Positions 1 through 10,011 are shown, counted from the stretch's first letter. The stretch is DNA of 64,000 bases from Wenxinia marina DSM 24838 (GCF_000379485.1 NZ_KB902315.1:81530-145529), one strand, 5' to 3'. Numbers and translations are program-made. The notes: generated by a model from the sequence alone, not told the origin.

Positions 1-1
1 G

Positions 2-718
2 GGATTCCAGAAGGACGCGCCGAACGGCTGGCCCTGCTGGTCCTTCTCGAACCACGACGTGATGCGCCACGTCAGCCGCTGGATGGAGCACGAGGACCAG
101 GCCGATCCGATCGCCAAGCAGTCGATCGCGATGCTCTGCTCGTTCCCCGGCACGCTCGGCATCTACCAAGGCGAGGAGCTGGGCCAGCTCGAGACCGACA
201 TCCTGTACGACGAGGTGAAGGACACCGCCAACATCGCCTTCTGGCCGGAATACAAGGGCCGCGACGGCTGCCGCACGCCGATGGTGTGGGAGCACGACAA
301 GGCGCATTGCGGCTTCTCCGAGGTGCAGCCCTGGCTGCCGGTGAAGGCGCCGCAGGCCGCCCGCGCGGTGGACCTGCAGGAGCATCGGGCCTCGTCGGTG
401 CTGGAGGCCTACCGCGAGACGATCGGCTTCCGCCGCCAGCGCGAGGAGCTGCGCCTCGGCACCACCCGCTTCCTCGACCTGCCCGAGCCGATCCTCGCCA
501 TCGTGCGCGAGCACGAAGGCTCCGTCCTCACCTGCGTCTTCAACCTCTCCGCCGACGAGCACCGCCTCGAGATGCCCGGCGACGCGCACCCCGTCGGCCC
601 CCGCGACGCGCAGCTGAAGCAGCACGTCCTCGACCTCCCGCCCCACGGCTTCGCCTTCCTCGAGTCGCACGACGCGGTGGAGCTGAAATGGGTGGAGGGA
701 AGCACCCCTGCCGAGTGA
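2..718 (+). CDS. Alpha-glucosidase (GH13), 3' part only
   Basis: The reading frame is open from the window edge, so the N-terminal catalytic barrel is missing and only about 238 C-terminal residues are seen. They begin just before the SNHD segment, which is conserved region IV of GH13 with the transition-state-stabilising Asp. The IYQGEELG segment that follows is typical of oligo-1,6-glucosidase/alpha-glucosidase enzymes. The tail fits the small C-terminal beta domain. GH13 alpha-glucosidases cleave alpha-1,4 or alpha-1,6 glucosides to glucose. Position directly before malEFG implies use on imported maltodextrins; exact linkage specificity cannot be read from this fragment. Confidence 0.88.
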   Translation, partial: GFQKDAPNGWPCWSFSNHDVMRHVSRWMEHEDQADPIAKQSIAMLCSFPGTLGIYQGEELGQLETDILYDEVKDTANIAFWPEYKGRDGCRTPMVWEHDKAHCGFSEVQPWLPVKAPQAARAVDLQEHRASSVLEAYRETIGFRRQREELRLGTTRFLDLPEPILAIVREHEGSVLTCVFNLSADEHRLEMPGDAHPVGPRDAQLKQHVLDLPPHGFAFLESHDAVELKWVEGSTPAE

Positions 719-803
719 CCCCCGGGGCGACGCCGCGGCCTCACGGGCACGGCCCCTCAAGGCTCTGGCGCGGCGCGCAACCTGTGCTAGCGTTCTTCTC
801 AGA

Positions 804-826
804 GGGGTCGCCCGAAGGGCGGCCCC
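804..826 (+). other. Hairpin between alpha-glucosidase gene and malE
   Basis: A 10-bp stem (one G-U pair) with a GAA loop lies 16 nt before malE. There is no T-run, so it is more likely an mRNA-stabilising or partial-termination hairpin than a strong terminator. Confidence 0.45.
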
Positions 827-842
827 ACCCAGGGAGGACACC

Positions 843-2012
<1,170 letters not shown>

Positions 2013-2020
2013 CCGAACAG

Positions 2021-2040
2021 GGGGGCGGCCCGCCGCCCCC
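2021..2040 (+). other. GC-rich intercistronic hairpin after malE
   Basis: Arms GGGGGCGGC and GCCGCCCCC are perfectly complementary and start 8 nt after the malE stop. Such hairpins behind binding-protein genes usually protect or attenuate the message so that the binding protein outnumbers the permease. No T-run follows. Confidence 0.5.
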
Positions 2041-2070
2041 TCCCCTCCGGCGCCTGCAGAGGACGCGCCC

Positions 2071-3615
2071 ATCTCCACCCTCGCCGACATCCCGGACGAG
2101 AGCCCGCGCGGCACCGCGCTGCGCCTCGCGCTGACCGGCGCCATCGTCCTGCTGCTCCTCTACGCCGCGTTCCTGCTCTACCAGATCACCCTGCCGATCT
2201 TCGGCGTGATCGTGCTGCTGCTCGCCCTCGGCATCGCGCTGGTCTTCGGGGCGAAGCGCTTCTACGGCGCGCGGTTCATCTTCCCCGGCATCGCGGCGGT
2301 GCTGATCTTCATCGCCTTCCCGGTCGTCTACACGATCTGGCTGGGCTTCACGAACTACTCCTCCTTCAACCTCCTCAGCTACGAGCGCGCGGTCGAGGTC
2401 CTGCTCTCGCGCGGCACCGTCGATCCCGACACCGAGACGCCCTTCGCGGTGGCCGAAGGCGACGGCGGCTACCGCATCTGGCTGCCGGACGCCGGGCTCC
2501 TCTCGGACCCGGTGGAGCTGATCGAGGGCGAGGAGGAGGCCGCGCCCCTCGCCCCGGCGGACGAGCCTGCCGCTCTCCTCGCCCCCCGCGACGCGATCCC
2601 GCTCCGCGGCGGCCTGCAGACGCTGACCCTGACGACGCCGGAGGGCGTCGAGCTGCGCAACTCCGGCCTGCGCTCCTTCGCCCGCGTGACGCCGGAATAC
2701 CGCCGCACCGGCGAGGAGACGCTGGAGCGGACCGAGGACGGCGCGACCCTCACCGCCGACCATTCCGTCGGCTTCTTCACCACGCCCGAGGGCGAGCGCG
2801 TCCCGCCCGGCTGGCGTGTCGGCATCGGCCTGGACAATTTCGAACGGATCTTCACCAGCCGCGGCGTCCGCGGTCCGATGCTGACGATCTTCGTCTGGAC
2901 GGTGGTGTTCGCGGCCCTGTCGGTCGTCTTCACCTTCGCCGTCGGCCTGACGCTGGCGGTGATCCTGCAATGGCCGCACCTGCGGGGGAAGGCGTTCTAC
3001 CGGATCGCGCTGATCCTGCCCTACGCGGTGCCGGCCTTCATCTCGATCCTCGTCTTCAAGGGGCTGTTCAACCAGAGCTTCGGCGAGATCAATCTGATCC
3101 TCGAGGCGCTCTTCGGCGTCCGCCCCGACTGGTTCACGAACGGCACGACCGCGCGGGTGATGCTGCTGATCGTGAACACCTGGCTCGGCTATCCCTACAT
3201 GATGCTGCTGGCGATGGGCTTCCTGCAGGCGGTGCCCGAGGACCACAAGAAGGCCGCCGCGCTGGAGGGGGCCTCGGCGCTGCGGGTGTTCTTCACCATC
3301 ACCCTGCCGCAGATCATCCCGCCGTTCCTGCCGCTGATGATCGCCAGCTTCGCCTTCAACTTCAACAACCTGGTGCTCGTCCTGCTGCTCACGAACGGCG
3401 GCCCCGACATCCCGGGCACGGTGATCCCCGCCGGCCGCACCGACATCCTCGCCAGCTTCACCTACCGCATGGCGTTCGACGACAGCGGCACCCAGTTCGG
3501 CCTCGCGGGCGCGATCACGCTGATCATCTTCCTGATCGTCGCCACGATGAGCTACCTCAACTTCGTCGCGCTCCGCCGCGCCGCCGCCCGCCGCTCGGGG
3601 AGGCCCGCGGCATGA
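2071..3615 (+). CDS. malF: Maltose ABC transporter permease MalF (probable ATC start)
   Basis: Inner-membrane permease. The region from about residue 46 matches E. coli MalF closely, including the large periplasmic domain between early membrane segments, the FKGLFNQSFGEIN stretch and the EAA-type loop (HKKAAALEGASALRVFF). Without an upstream start, the first ATG/GTG/TTG is GTG 2206, which would delete the first membrane helices. The frame is open upstream and encodes a MalF-like N-terminus with hydrophobic helices from 2071. An AGAGGA ribosome site at 2058-2063 sits 7 nt before an ATC codon at 2071, so I take this rare codon as the start (514 aa). A base error in ATG is the alternative. Confidence 0.82.
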   Translation: MSTLADIPDESPRGTALRLALTGAIVLLLLYAAFLLYQITLPIFGVIVLLLALGIALVFGAKRFYGARFIFPGIAAVLIFIAFPVVYTIWLGFTNYSSFNLLSYERAVEVLLSRGTVDPDTETPFAVAEGDGGYRIWLPDAGLLSDPVELIEGEEEAAPLAPADEPAALLAPRDAIPLRGGLQTLTLTTPEGVELRNSGLRSFARVTPEYRRTGEETLERTEDGATLTADHSVGFFTTPEGERVPPGWRVGIGLDNFERIFTSRGVRGPMLTIFVWTVVFAALSVVFTFAVGLTLAVILQWPHLRGKAFYRIALILPYAVPAFISILVFKGLFNQSFGEINLILEALFGVRPDWFTNGTTARVMLLIVNTWLGYPYMMLLAMGFLQAVPEDHKKAAALEGASALRVFFTITLPQIIPPFLPLMIASFAFNFNNLVLVLLLTNGGPDIPGTVIPAGRTDILASFTYRMAFDDSGTQFGLAGAITLIIFLIVATMSYLNFVALRRAAARRSGRPAA

Positions 3616-3649
3616 GAGCCTCGGCGTCCAGGGAGCGCCGACCCGCTGC

Positions 3650-3722
3650 TCCTATCTTGCTGCAAATACCTCTCGGGGGGGCGGCGTCAGCCGCGGGGGG
3701 CAGACAGCCCCCCTCCCCGGCC
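3650..3722 (+). repeat. 70-nt intergenic repeat, copy A (malF-malG)
   Basis: Begins TCCTATCTTGCTGCAAATAC, then CTC, a G-run, a variable GC hairpin and a C-rich end. The same element occurs in reverse orientation at 5690-5760. In both places it is read in the direction of the following gene and ends shortly before its start codon (malG here, argF there). Confidence 0.75.
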
Positions 3723-3739
3723 GCCACGGGAGACGCCCC

Positions 3740-4630
3740 ATGATCGTCGAGCGCCCCCGCGACCTCAGGATCAAGAAGATCCTCGCCCACGGCTTCCTCC
3801 TGGTCTTCCTGGCGCTGATCCTGTTCCCGTTCCTGATGGTGATCTCGATCTCGTTCCGGGAAGGCAACTTCACCACCGGCGACCTGCTGCCGCGCAACCC
3901 GACGCTGGAGCACTGGGTCCTCGCCTTCGGCCAGCCCTACACCCGCGCCAGCGGCGAGGTGATCCAGCCGCCCTATCCGGTCCTGCTGTGGATGTGGAAC
4001 TCGATCAAGATCGGGCTGATCGCCTCGGTCGGCGTCCTCGCCGTCGCCACCGTCTCGGCCTATGCGTTCAGCCGCATCCGGATCCGCGGCAAGGGGGTCA
4101 TGCTGGACGGGCTGTTCCTGATCCAGATGTTCCCGACCACGCTGGCCCTCGTCGCGATCTACGCGATCTTCGATGCGCTGAGCGAGGTGACGCCGGCCCT
4201 CGGCCTCGACAGCCACCTGTCGCTGATCCTGATCTACCTCAGCGGCGTGACCCTGCACATCTGGACGATCAAGGGCTACTTCGACAGCGTGGACGTCGCG
4301 CTCGACAAGGCCGCCGCGATCGACGGCGCGTCGCCCTGGCAGACGTTCCGCTACGTATTCCTGCCGCTGGCGGTGCCGATCATGGCGGTGGTGTTCGTGC
4401 TGACCTTCATCGGCGTCGTGAACGACTACCCGATCGCAAGCGTGCTGATCCGGTCGGAGGACAAGATGACGCTGGCGGTGGGGTCGCGCCTCTACCTCAA
4501 CGAGTTCCGCTACCTCTGGGGCGACTTCGCGGCGGCGGCGATCCTGTCGGGACTGCCGATCACGGTCGTGTTCCTGATTGCCCAGCGGTATCTGGTCAGC
4601 GGATTGTCGGAAGGCGCGGTGAAGGGGTAG
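3740..4630 (+). CDS. malG: Maltose ABC transporter permease MalG
   Basis: Inner-membrane permease partner of MalF, 296 aa, the usual family length. Six hydrophobic segments are visible, and the EAA loop (DKAAAIDGASPWQTFRYVFLPLAVP) that docks on the MalK ATPase is at about residues 190-215. The VNDYPIASVLI region matches the MalG segment that reaches the binding pocket. It begins 124 nt after malF, with the intergenic repeat in between, and ends the operon at a set of strong palindromes. Confidence 0.92.
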   Translation: MIVERPRDLRIKKILAHGFLLVFLALILFPFLMVISISFREGNFTTGDLLPRNPTLEHWVLAFGQPYTRASGEVIQPPYPVLLWMWNSIKIGLIASVGVLAVATVSAYAFSRIRIRGKGVMLDGLFLIQMFPTTLALVAIYAIFDALSEVTPALGLDSHLSLILIYLSGVTLHIWTIKGYFDSVDVALDKAAAIDGASPWQTFRYVFLPLAVPIMAVVFVLTFIGVVNDYPIASVLIRSEDKMTLAVGSRLYLNEFRYLWGDFAAAAILSGLPITVVFLIAQRYLVSGLSEGAVKG

Positions 4631-4633
4631 CGC

Positions 4634-4657
4634 GAAGAAATTTCGGGAAATTTCTTC
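4634..4657. terminator. Palindrome 1 between convergent malG and argF
   Basis: Perfect inverted repeat with 11-nt arms (GAAGAAATTTC / GAAATTTCTTC) around a GG centre, starting 3 nt after the malG stop. It is symmetric, so it can form a hairpin in transcripts from both strands. The A/T-rich stem stands out against the GC-rich surroundings. Confidence 0.6.
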
Positions 4658-4666
4658 TGGCGGCAG

Positions 4667-4689
4667 AACGAAATTCGTCGAATTTCGTT
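4667..4689. terminator. Palindrome 2 between convergent malG and argF
   Basis: Perfect 11-nt arms (AACGAAATTCG / CGAATTTCGTT) around a single T. It shares the GAAATT core with palindrome 1 but is a separate stem. Confidence 0.55.
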
Positions 4690-4708
4690 CGCGCCGGGGC
4701 GGGCGCCG

Positions 4709-4730
4709 CAAGCCGCGTTGACGCGGCTTG
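4709..4730. terminator. Palindrome 3 between convergent malG and argF
   Basis: Perfect 9-bp stem (CAAGCCGCG / CGCGGCTTG) with a TTGA loop, about 35 nt downstream of the argF stop when read on the minus strand. With palindromes 1 and 2 it makes a three-hairpin barrier between two converging operons. Confidence 0.6.
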
Positions 4731-4765
4731 CCACGAGCCTTCCGTCGACCGGCGGCGACCGGCGC

Positions 4766-5671
4766 TCACGCCCCCAGACACCAGCGCATGATCGCCTTCT
4801 GCGCGTGCAGCCGGTTCTCCGCCTCGTCCCAGATCACCGAGGCCGGGCCGTCCATCACCTCGGACGTCACCTCGTCGTCGCGGTGCGCGGGCAGGCAATG
4901 CATGAACAGCGCGCCCGTCCCCGCCTGCGCCATCAGCTGCCGGTTCACCTGGTAGGGCCGCAGCTGGTTGTGCCGCCGCTCGCGCGCCGATTGCGGGTCG
5001 TGCATCGACACCCAGGTGTCGGTGACGACGAGGTCGGCGCCCGTGACCGCCTTCGCCGGGTCCCGCTCGGTCCGGTAGAGGCCGTCCAGGCGGCGGTCGG
5101 GGTCCAGCGTCTCGGGGCCGGTGAAGGTGAGGTCGAAGCCGAACTGCTTCGCCGCATGGGCGAAGCTGGCGAAGACGTTGTTGCCGTCGCCGGACCAGAC
5201 GACCTTGCGGCCGGCGATCGGCCCGCGATGCTCCTCGAAGGTCATGACGTCGGCCATGATCTGGCATGGGTGGCTGGCGTTGGTCAGGCCGTTGATCACG
5301 GGCACCGTCGCGTGCTCGGCCATCTCCAGCAGCGTCTGTTCCTCGAAGGTGCGGATCATGATGAGATCGACATAGCGAGACAGGACGCGGGCGGTGTCGG
5401 CGATGGTCTCGCCATGGCCGAGCTGCATCTCGCTGCCGGACAGCACCATCGTCTGTCCGCCCATCTGCCGCACGCCCACGTCGAAGCTGACGCGGGTCCG
5501 GGTCGATGGCTTCTCGAAGATCAGCGCGACCATGTGGCCGGCGAGCGGCTGGTCGTCGTCGGGCGTGCCCTTGGGCTTGCCGGCGCGGGCGTCCTTCATG
5601 GCGCGGGCGCTGTCGAGGATGGCCCGGAGCTGGGCCGGGTCGGTCTTGTCGATGTCGAGGAAGCTTTGCAT
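4766..5671 (-). CDS. argF: Ornithine carbamoyltransferase
   Basis: Cytoplasmic enzyme of arginine synthesis: carbamoyl phosphate plus ornithine gives citrulline. The 301-aa length is normal. Diagnostic motifs are in place: STRTR (carbamoyl-phosphate binding, near residue 55), HPCQ (near 135), and HCLPAHR near the C-terminus with the catalytic Cys that distinguishes ornithine from aspartate transcarbamoylases. It follows argD on the same strand after 91 nt holding the intergenic repeat, a common alphaproteobacterial argD-argF pair. Confidence 0.95.
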   Translation of the reverse strand: MQSFLDIDKTDPAQLRAILDSARAMKDARAGKPKGTPDDDQPLAGHMVALIFEKPSTRTRVSFDVGVRQMGGQTMVLSGSEMQLGHGETIADTARVLSRYVDLIMIRTFEEQTLLEMAEHATVPVINGLTNASHPCQIMADVMTFEEHRGPIAGRKVVWSGDGNNVFASFAHAAKQFGFDLTFTGPETLDPDRRLDGLYRTERDPAKAVTGADLVVTDTWVSMHDPQSARERRHNQLRPYQVNRQLMAQAGTGALFMHCLPAHRDDEVTSEVMDGPASVIWDEAENRLHAQKAIMRWCLGA

Positions 5672-5689
5672 CTGTCGGTCTTTCTTCGG

Positions 5690-5760
5690 CCGGGGTCAGG
5701 GGGGCGCTGCCCCCGGCCCGTTCCGGGCCTCCCCCCGGAGGTATTTGGAGCAAGATAGGA
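5690..5760 (-). repeat. 70-nt intergenic repeat, copy B (argD-argF)
   Basis: On the minus strand it begins TCCTATCTTGCTCCAAATAC and continues with CTCC, a G-run, a GC hairpin (arms around GGCCCG/CGGGCC) and a GGGGGCAGCGCCCCC end. It differs from copy A by one base in the first 20 and in the hairpin sequence. It lies just before argF on the argF strand. Confidence 0.75.
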
Positions 5761-5762
5761 GG

Positions 5763-6938
5763 CTATTGGGTCTTCAGGCGAGAGGCCGCGCGCTCCAGCC
5801 GGGCCAGCGCCTCGGCGATGTCGGCGTCGGGGATGTTGAGCGCGGGCAGGAGGCGCAGCGTCTGGTCGGCGGCGGCGACGGTCAGCAGCTGCTCGTCCCG
5901 GGCCGCGGCGACGAGGTCGGCGGGGGGGCGGCGCATCTTCAGGCCGAGGATCAGGCCCTGGCCGCGAACGTCCTCGAAGAGGTCCGGGTGGGCGGCGACC
6001 AGCGCCTCGAGGCCCTGCCGGAACAGGCCGGCCTTGCGGTTCACCTCGGCGAGGAAGTCCGGTTGCGAGACGATCTCGACCACCTTGGCGCCGATGGCGC
6101 AGCCGAGCGGGTTGCCGCCGTAGGTGGAGCCGTGGGTGCCGACGCCCATGCCGGCCGCCGCCGCCTCGGTCGCGAGGACGGCGCCGAGGGGGAAGCCGCC
6201 GCCGATGCCCTTGGCGACCATCATGATGTCGGGCGTGATGCCGGCCCATTCGTGGGCGAAGAGGCGCCCGGTGCGGCCCATGCCGCACTGCACCTCGTCG
6301 AAGATGAGCAGCGCGCCGGTGGCGTCGCAGGCCTCGCGCAGGCCCTTGAGGCAGACGTCCGGCAACGGACGGATGCCGCCCTCGCCCTGGATCGGCTCGA
6401 CCAGCACGGCGCCGACGTCCGGCTCGGCCATCGCGGCCTTCAGCGCCTCGTGGTCGCCGAACGGCAGGACGGTGAAGCCGGGCAGCACGGGGCCGAAGCC
6501 CCCGATCATCTTCTCGGACCCGGCCGCGGCGATGGCGGCGGAGGAGCGGCCGTGGAAGGCGCCTTCGAAGGTGAGGATGCGGAAGCGCTCGTCGCCTTTG
6601 GCGGACCAGTATTTCCGCGCCATCTTCACCGCCAGCTCGCACGCCTCGGTGCCGGAATTGGTGAAGAAGCAGGTGTCGGCGAAGGTGTGTTCGGTGAGAA
6701 GCTCGGCCAGACGCTCCTGCTCGGGGATGCGGTAGAGGTTGGAGACGTGCCAGAGCCGCTGCGACTGCTCCTGCATCACCGCCACCAGCTCGGGCGCGGC
6801 ATGGCCGAGGGCGTTCACCGCGATGCCCGAGCCGAGGTCGAGATATCGAGTCCCGTCCTCGGCGGTCAGCCAGGAGCCTTCGCCCCTGGTGAAGGCGAGC
6901 GGGGCACGGGAATAGGTCGGCAGGACGGCAGGGATCAT
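5763..6938 (-). CDS. argD: Acetylornithine aminotransferase
   Basis: PLP-dependent class III aminotransferase of arginine synthesis, interconverting N-acetylornithine and N-acetylglutamate semialdehyde. From the chosen ATG ([11 protein letters not shown]...) it is 391 aa, matching the family; a longer frame to 6992 adds residues not seen in ArgD. The [12 protein letters not shown] block and the PLP lysine in AKGIGGG are present. Members can also act as succinyldiaminopimelate aminotransferase in lysine synthesis. It is first in the argD-argF pair. Confidence 0.93.
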   Translation of the reverse strand: MIPAVLPTYSRAPLAFTRGEGSWLTAEDGTRYLDLGSGIAVNALGHAAPELVAVMQEQSQRLWHVSNLYRIPEQERLAELLTEHTFADTCFFTNSGTEACELAVKMARKYWSAKGDERFRILTFEGAFHGRSSAAIAAAGSEKMIGGFGPVLPGFTVLPFGDHEALKAAMAEPDVGAVLVEPIQGEGGIRPLPDVCLKGLREACDATGALLIFDEVQCGMGRTGRLFAHEWAGITPDIMMVAKGIGGGFPLGAVLATEAAAAGMGVGTHGSTYGGNPLGCAIGAKVVEIVSQPDFLAEVNRKAGLFRQGLEALVAAHPDLFEDVRGQGLILGLKMRRPPADLVAAARDEQLLTVAAADQTLRLLPALNIPDADIAEALARLERAASRLKTQ

Positions 6939-7123
6939 TGTGGGGGGTCCGGGTACTGGGGCCTGTCGGCGCCATTGAGCGGCGGGGGCCAAGGAAATGT
7001 CAACGCGGGGCGCGGGCCGGTCGGGCCGCGGAGGCGGTCAGCGGCGTCGGAGGCCGGAGAGGGCGGGCGCGAAGATCATGCCACGGCCATAGCCGAAGCC
7101 GGACGCGGGGGAAAGCCCCGGCG

Positions 7124-7921
7124 TCACGCCTTCAGCCGGTAGCCCTTCGCCAGCCAGCGCCAGGCGATCCCGCCAATGATCGCGGTGGCGAGCGCGACGA
7201 CCGCGAGGCCGAGGAGCGGCGAGCTGTCCGAGACGCCGATCGTGCCGCGCCGCACGCCGTCGATGACGTAGAAGACGGGGTTGGCGTGGCTGATCGTCTG
7301 CAGGACCGGCGGCATCGCCTCGAGCGAGTAGAAGGTGCCGCTGAGGAACGCGAGCGGGGTCACGACGAAGTTGGTGATCGCGGCCAGCTGATCGAACTTG
7401 TTGGCGTAGATCCCGGCGATCAGTCCGAGCGCGCCCATCATCGCCGAGCCGAGGACGACGAAGACGAGGACGAGCAGAGGGTTCTGCACCGCGACACCGA
7501 GAAAGGCCCACGCCCCGAGCGCGATCACCACGCCCACGAACAGCCCGCGGGCGACGGCGCCGGCAAGGTAGCCGGCCAGGATCTCGCCCGCCGACAGCGG
7601 CGGCATCAGCGTGTCCACGATGTTGCCCTGCACCTTGGCCGACGCCATCGAGGAGGACGTGTTGGCGAAGGCGTTCTGGATCACCGTCATCGTCAGCAGG
7701 CCGGGGACCAGGAACGTCATGTAGGGCACGCCCATCACGTCCGGGCGGCCGGGGCCGATGGCGATCGAGAAGATCAGCAGGAACAGGCCCGCGTTGATCA
7801 GCGGCGCCATCACGGTCTGCGACCAGACGTTCATGAAGCGGCGCACCTCGCGCACCGCCAGCGTCCAGGTCCCCAGCCAGTTCACCCGGCCGAACCGCCG
7901 CACTCCCGCGTCCAGTGCCAT
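7124..7921 (-). CDS. ABC-2 type transporter permease (orphan)
   Basis: Inner-membrane permease of the ABC-2 family, 265 aa, with about six hydrophobic segments and the typical late signature around LAFLSGTFYSLEAMPPVLQTISHANPVFYVIDGVR. These permeases pair with a separate ATPase to export polysaccharides, lipids or drugs. No ATPase gene adjoins it: argD lies downstream and gcrA is divergent. The ATG at 7921 has a GGAAGGGG ribosome site 8 nt upstream; an ATG six bases earlier (7927) is possible but crowds the site. Substrate unknown. Confidence 0.83.
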   Translation of the reverse strand: MALDAGVRRFGRVNWLGTWTLAVREVRRFMNVWSQTVMAPLINAGLFLLIFSIAIGPGRPDVMGVPYMTFLVPGLLTMTVIQNAFANTSSSMASAKVQGNIVDTLMPPLSAGEILAGYLAGAVARGLFVGVVIALGAWAFLGVAVQNPLLVLVFVVLGSAMMGALGLIAGIYANKFDQLAAITNFVVTPLAFLSGTFYSLEAMPPVLQTISHANPVFYVIDGVRRGTIGVSDSSPLLGLAVVALATAIIGGIAWRWLAKGYRLKA

Positions 7922-7994
7922 GCTCATGTCCCCTTCCGGCTCCGCCGGCCGTCTTACCAGCCCGGGCCCCGGCGGCAACCGCCCGCCGGTCGCC

Positions 7995-8023
7995 TTGAAA
8001 GCGCGGGGGCGCGGTTGTATCTC
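7995..8023 (+). promoter_or_regulatory. Candidate sigma-70 promoter of gcrA
   Basis: TTGAAA, 17 nt, TATCTC, ending 56 nt before the gcrA ATG. Good -35 match and exact spacing; no experimental start. Confidence 0.55.
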
Positions 8024-8079
8024 AGCGCCTCGCCCGTCTAGTATCGTCCCGCCTGCCCGACAATCTCCCGGAGGAACCC

Positions 8080-8661
8080 ATGTCCTGGACCGACGAACGC
8101 GTCGAGACGCTCAAGCGGATGTGGACCGAGGGACAGTCGGCCAGCCAGATCGCCAAGGAGCTGGGCGGCGTGACCCGCAACGCCGTGATCGGCAAGGTGC
8201 ACCGTCTCGGCCTGTCGAACCGCGTGGGCGGAGCGCCCGAGCCCGCGGCGGCCGCCGCGCCCAGGCCGGCCGCGCCCGCCCCCGAGAAACCCGCGCCGCG
8301 GCCCGCCGCCGCCGAGGACGCACCGGCCCCCGAGCTAGCCGAGAAGAAGGACCCCGAGCCCATTCCCATGAGCCCCGCACGCAAGGCGATCATCCCCGCC
8401 GGCCAGCCGCTGCCGCCGCAGCCGTCGGCCAACGAGATCTCTCCCGAGGCCCTCGCCAAGGTGACCGAGATCGAGAAGCAGGCGAAGAAGCTGACCCTGA
8501 TGGAACTGACCGAACGGACCTGCAAGTGGCCTGTCGGCGATCCGGCGACCGAGAACTTCTGGTTCTGCGGCCTGCCGGTCCAGCAGGGCAAGCCGTACTG
8601 CGAGGCCCATGTCGGCGTCGCGTTCCAGCCGATGAGCTCGCGCCGCGACCGGCGGCGCTGA
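8080..8661 (+). CDS. gcrA: GcrA family cell-cycle regulator
   Basis: The N-terminus (SWTDERVETLKRMWTEGQSA, then ..ITRNAVIGKVHRLGLS-like) is the GcrA DNA-binding domain, which in Caulobacter recognises CcrM-methylated GANTC sites. The C-terminus carries the cysteine-containing segment (CKWPVGDP...WFCG...YCEAH) that contacts the sigma-70 housekeeping factor. An Ala/Pro-rich linker at about residues 48-85 separates them. At 193 aa it is of usual length. GcrA is essentially restricted to Alphaproteobacteria. It is a single-gene unit divergent from the ABC-2 permease. Confidence 0.93.
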   Translation: MSWTDERVETLKRMWTEGQSASQIAKELGGVTRNAVIGKVHRLGLSNRVGGAPEPAAAAAPRPAAPAPEKPAPRPAAAEDAPAPELAEKKDPEPIPMSPARKAIIPAGQPLPPQPSANEISPEALAKVTEIEKQAKKLTLMELTERTCKWPVGDPATENFWFCGLPVQQGKPYCEAHVGVAFQPMSSRRDRRR

Positions 8662-8707
8662 CGGCCCGACGCCTTTCCATCTTTCGTCTAAGAGACGGCT
8701 GAGCGGA

Positions 8708-8721
8708 GCGGCTGCAGCCGC
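8708..8721. other. Palindrome downstream of gcrA
   Basis: Perfect 14-bp palindrome GCGGCTGCAGCCGC in the 227-nt gap between convergent gcrA and the EEP gene. A weaker CGTCT/AGACG stem precedes it. No T-run, so a terminator role is only possible. Confidence 0.3.
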
Positions 8722-8888
8722 ATGAGCGCCTGCGCCCCGGGGGCAGGCCGCACGGGCCGGCCGCGGCGCGAGCCGGCTCGCTGTCCGTCCGGTCCGATCG
8801 ACGCCCGGCGAGCGTCATCCTTGCCTGCCTTTCTCGACAGGGAGGTGCGCACCCCCCCTGCTCCCCGAGGTCGGACGAAGGGGCGGGG

Positions 8889-9983
8889 TTAATTCTCGTC
8901 CTCCCAGTGGGCGCCGATCGGCTCGCGCTTGTCACGGCGCTCCTCCTCGGCCATTTCCTCGATCTCCTCGCGATCCTCCTCGGTCGCCTTCTCCGGCGAC
9001 TCGTCGGAACCATTCCTCTCGGCGAGCGCGAGGCGGAACAGCATCGGAAAATGGTCCGAGCCGATGTCGGGCAGGCGTTGCATCTCGATCAGCCGGAACC
9101 GCGGGTGGTGGAACAGGTGGTCCAGGGGCCAGCGCCAGACCGGCACATGGGCATGGAATGTGTTGAAGAAGCCGCGTCCGACCCGGGGATCGAGATAGCC
9201 CGACAGCCGCTGGAAGCGCCGCGTCGTACGGCTCCACGCCACGTCGTTGAGGTCGCCCGCGACCACGGCCGGCGTCGGGTCCTTGGCCACCTCCATCCCG
9301 ACGAGGCCGATCTCGGCGTCGCGGCCGTCGGTGGAGTGATACGGCACCGGCGGCTCGGGGTGCAGGATGTACAGGTGCATCAGCTCCCCGCCCAGCCGGA
9401 CGGTCGCGCGCAGTGACGGCACGCCCTCGCGCAGCAGCTCTCGCCAGTGCACGTTTTCCAGTGGCAGCCGGGAATACAGGCCCATCCCGTAGCCGTTGTC
9501 GAGCGCGCGGATGGCGCGGTGCGGGTAGTCTTCATGCAGAACCGACAGCGCCTCGGCCCACTGGTCGTCGATCTCGACGGCGACCATGATGTCGGGCTGG
9601 ATCTCGCTCGTGAGGTCGATGAGCTTCTGGAAGTCGCGGTTCGATAGCTTGACGTTTGAGGTCAGGACCGAGATGCACCGCGCCTCGTTCGCCGCCAGCG
9701 CGGGATCGGCGTCCAGCGACTGGACCCGCGACATCGGGAAGAAGCGGCTGATGTAGGCCAGCTGGTAGAGGGTCGTCGCGATCAGCAGGAGCAGGGCCAC
9801 GGTGCGCTGCCAATCGGTGAGCGTCCAGGCGGCGAACGGCAGCAGGACGACACCCATGATGATCGCCTGCTGCCGTGCGAAGCTGAAGCTGCGGACCGCG
9901 CCGTGCGAGATCCGGCTCAGGGGAATGAGCGTCACCAGCACGACGAACGCGACGAGGACCCAGATCACCGCTGTCAGTATCAT
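8889..9983 (-). CDS. Membrane-anchored endonuclease/exonuclease/phosphatase family protein
   Basis: 364 aa. Three hydrophobic segments fill the first ~85 residues, then an EEP (DNase I-like) domain follows with GDLND (metal-binding Asp/Asn) and the SDH motif (DIGSDHFPM) near the C-terminus. The domain order TM-TM-TM-EEP matches the uncharacterised YafD-like group. The last ~45 residues are very acidic and coiled (EEDREEIEEMAEEERRD). It begins 28 nt after an MscS-type channel gene on the same strand, so the two are probably co-transcribed. Substrate (lipid, nucleic acid or sugar phosphate) cannot be told. Confidence 0.83.
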   Translation of the reverse strand: MILTAVIWVLVAFVVLVTLIPLSRISHGAVRSFSFARQQAIIMGVVLLPFAAWTLTDWQRTVALLLLIATTLYQLAYISRFFPMSRVQSLDADPALAANEARCISVLTSNVKLSNRDFQKLIDLTSEIQPDIMVAVEIDDQWAEALSVLHEDYPHRAIRALDNGYGMGLYSRLPLENVHWRELLREGVPSLRATVRLGGELMHLYILHPEPPVPYHSTDGRDAEIGLVGMEVAKDPTPAVVAGDLNDVAWSRTTRRFQRLSGYLDPRVGRGFFNTFHAHVPVWRWPLDHLFHHPRFRLIEMQRLPDIGSDHFPMLFRLALAERNGSDESPEKATEEDREEIEEMAEEERRDKREPIGAHWEDEN

Positions 9984-10011
9984 TCAGGCCCTTCCCGTCG
10001 CCTTGCCCCTT

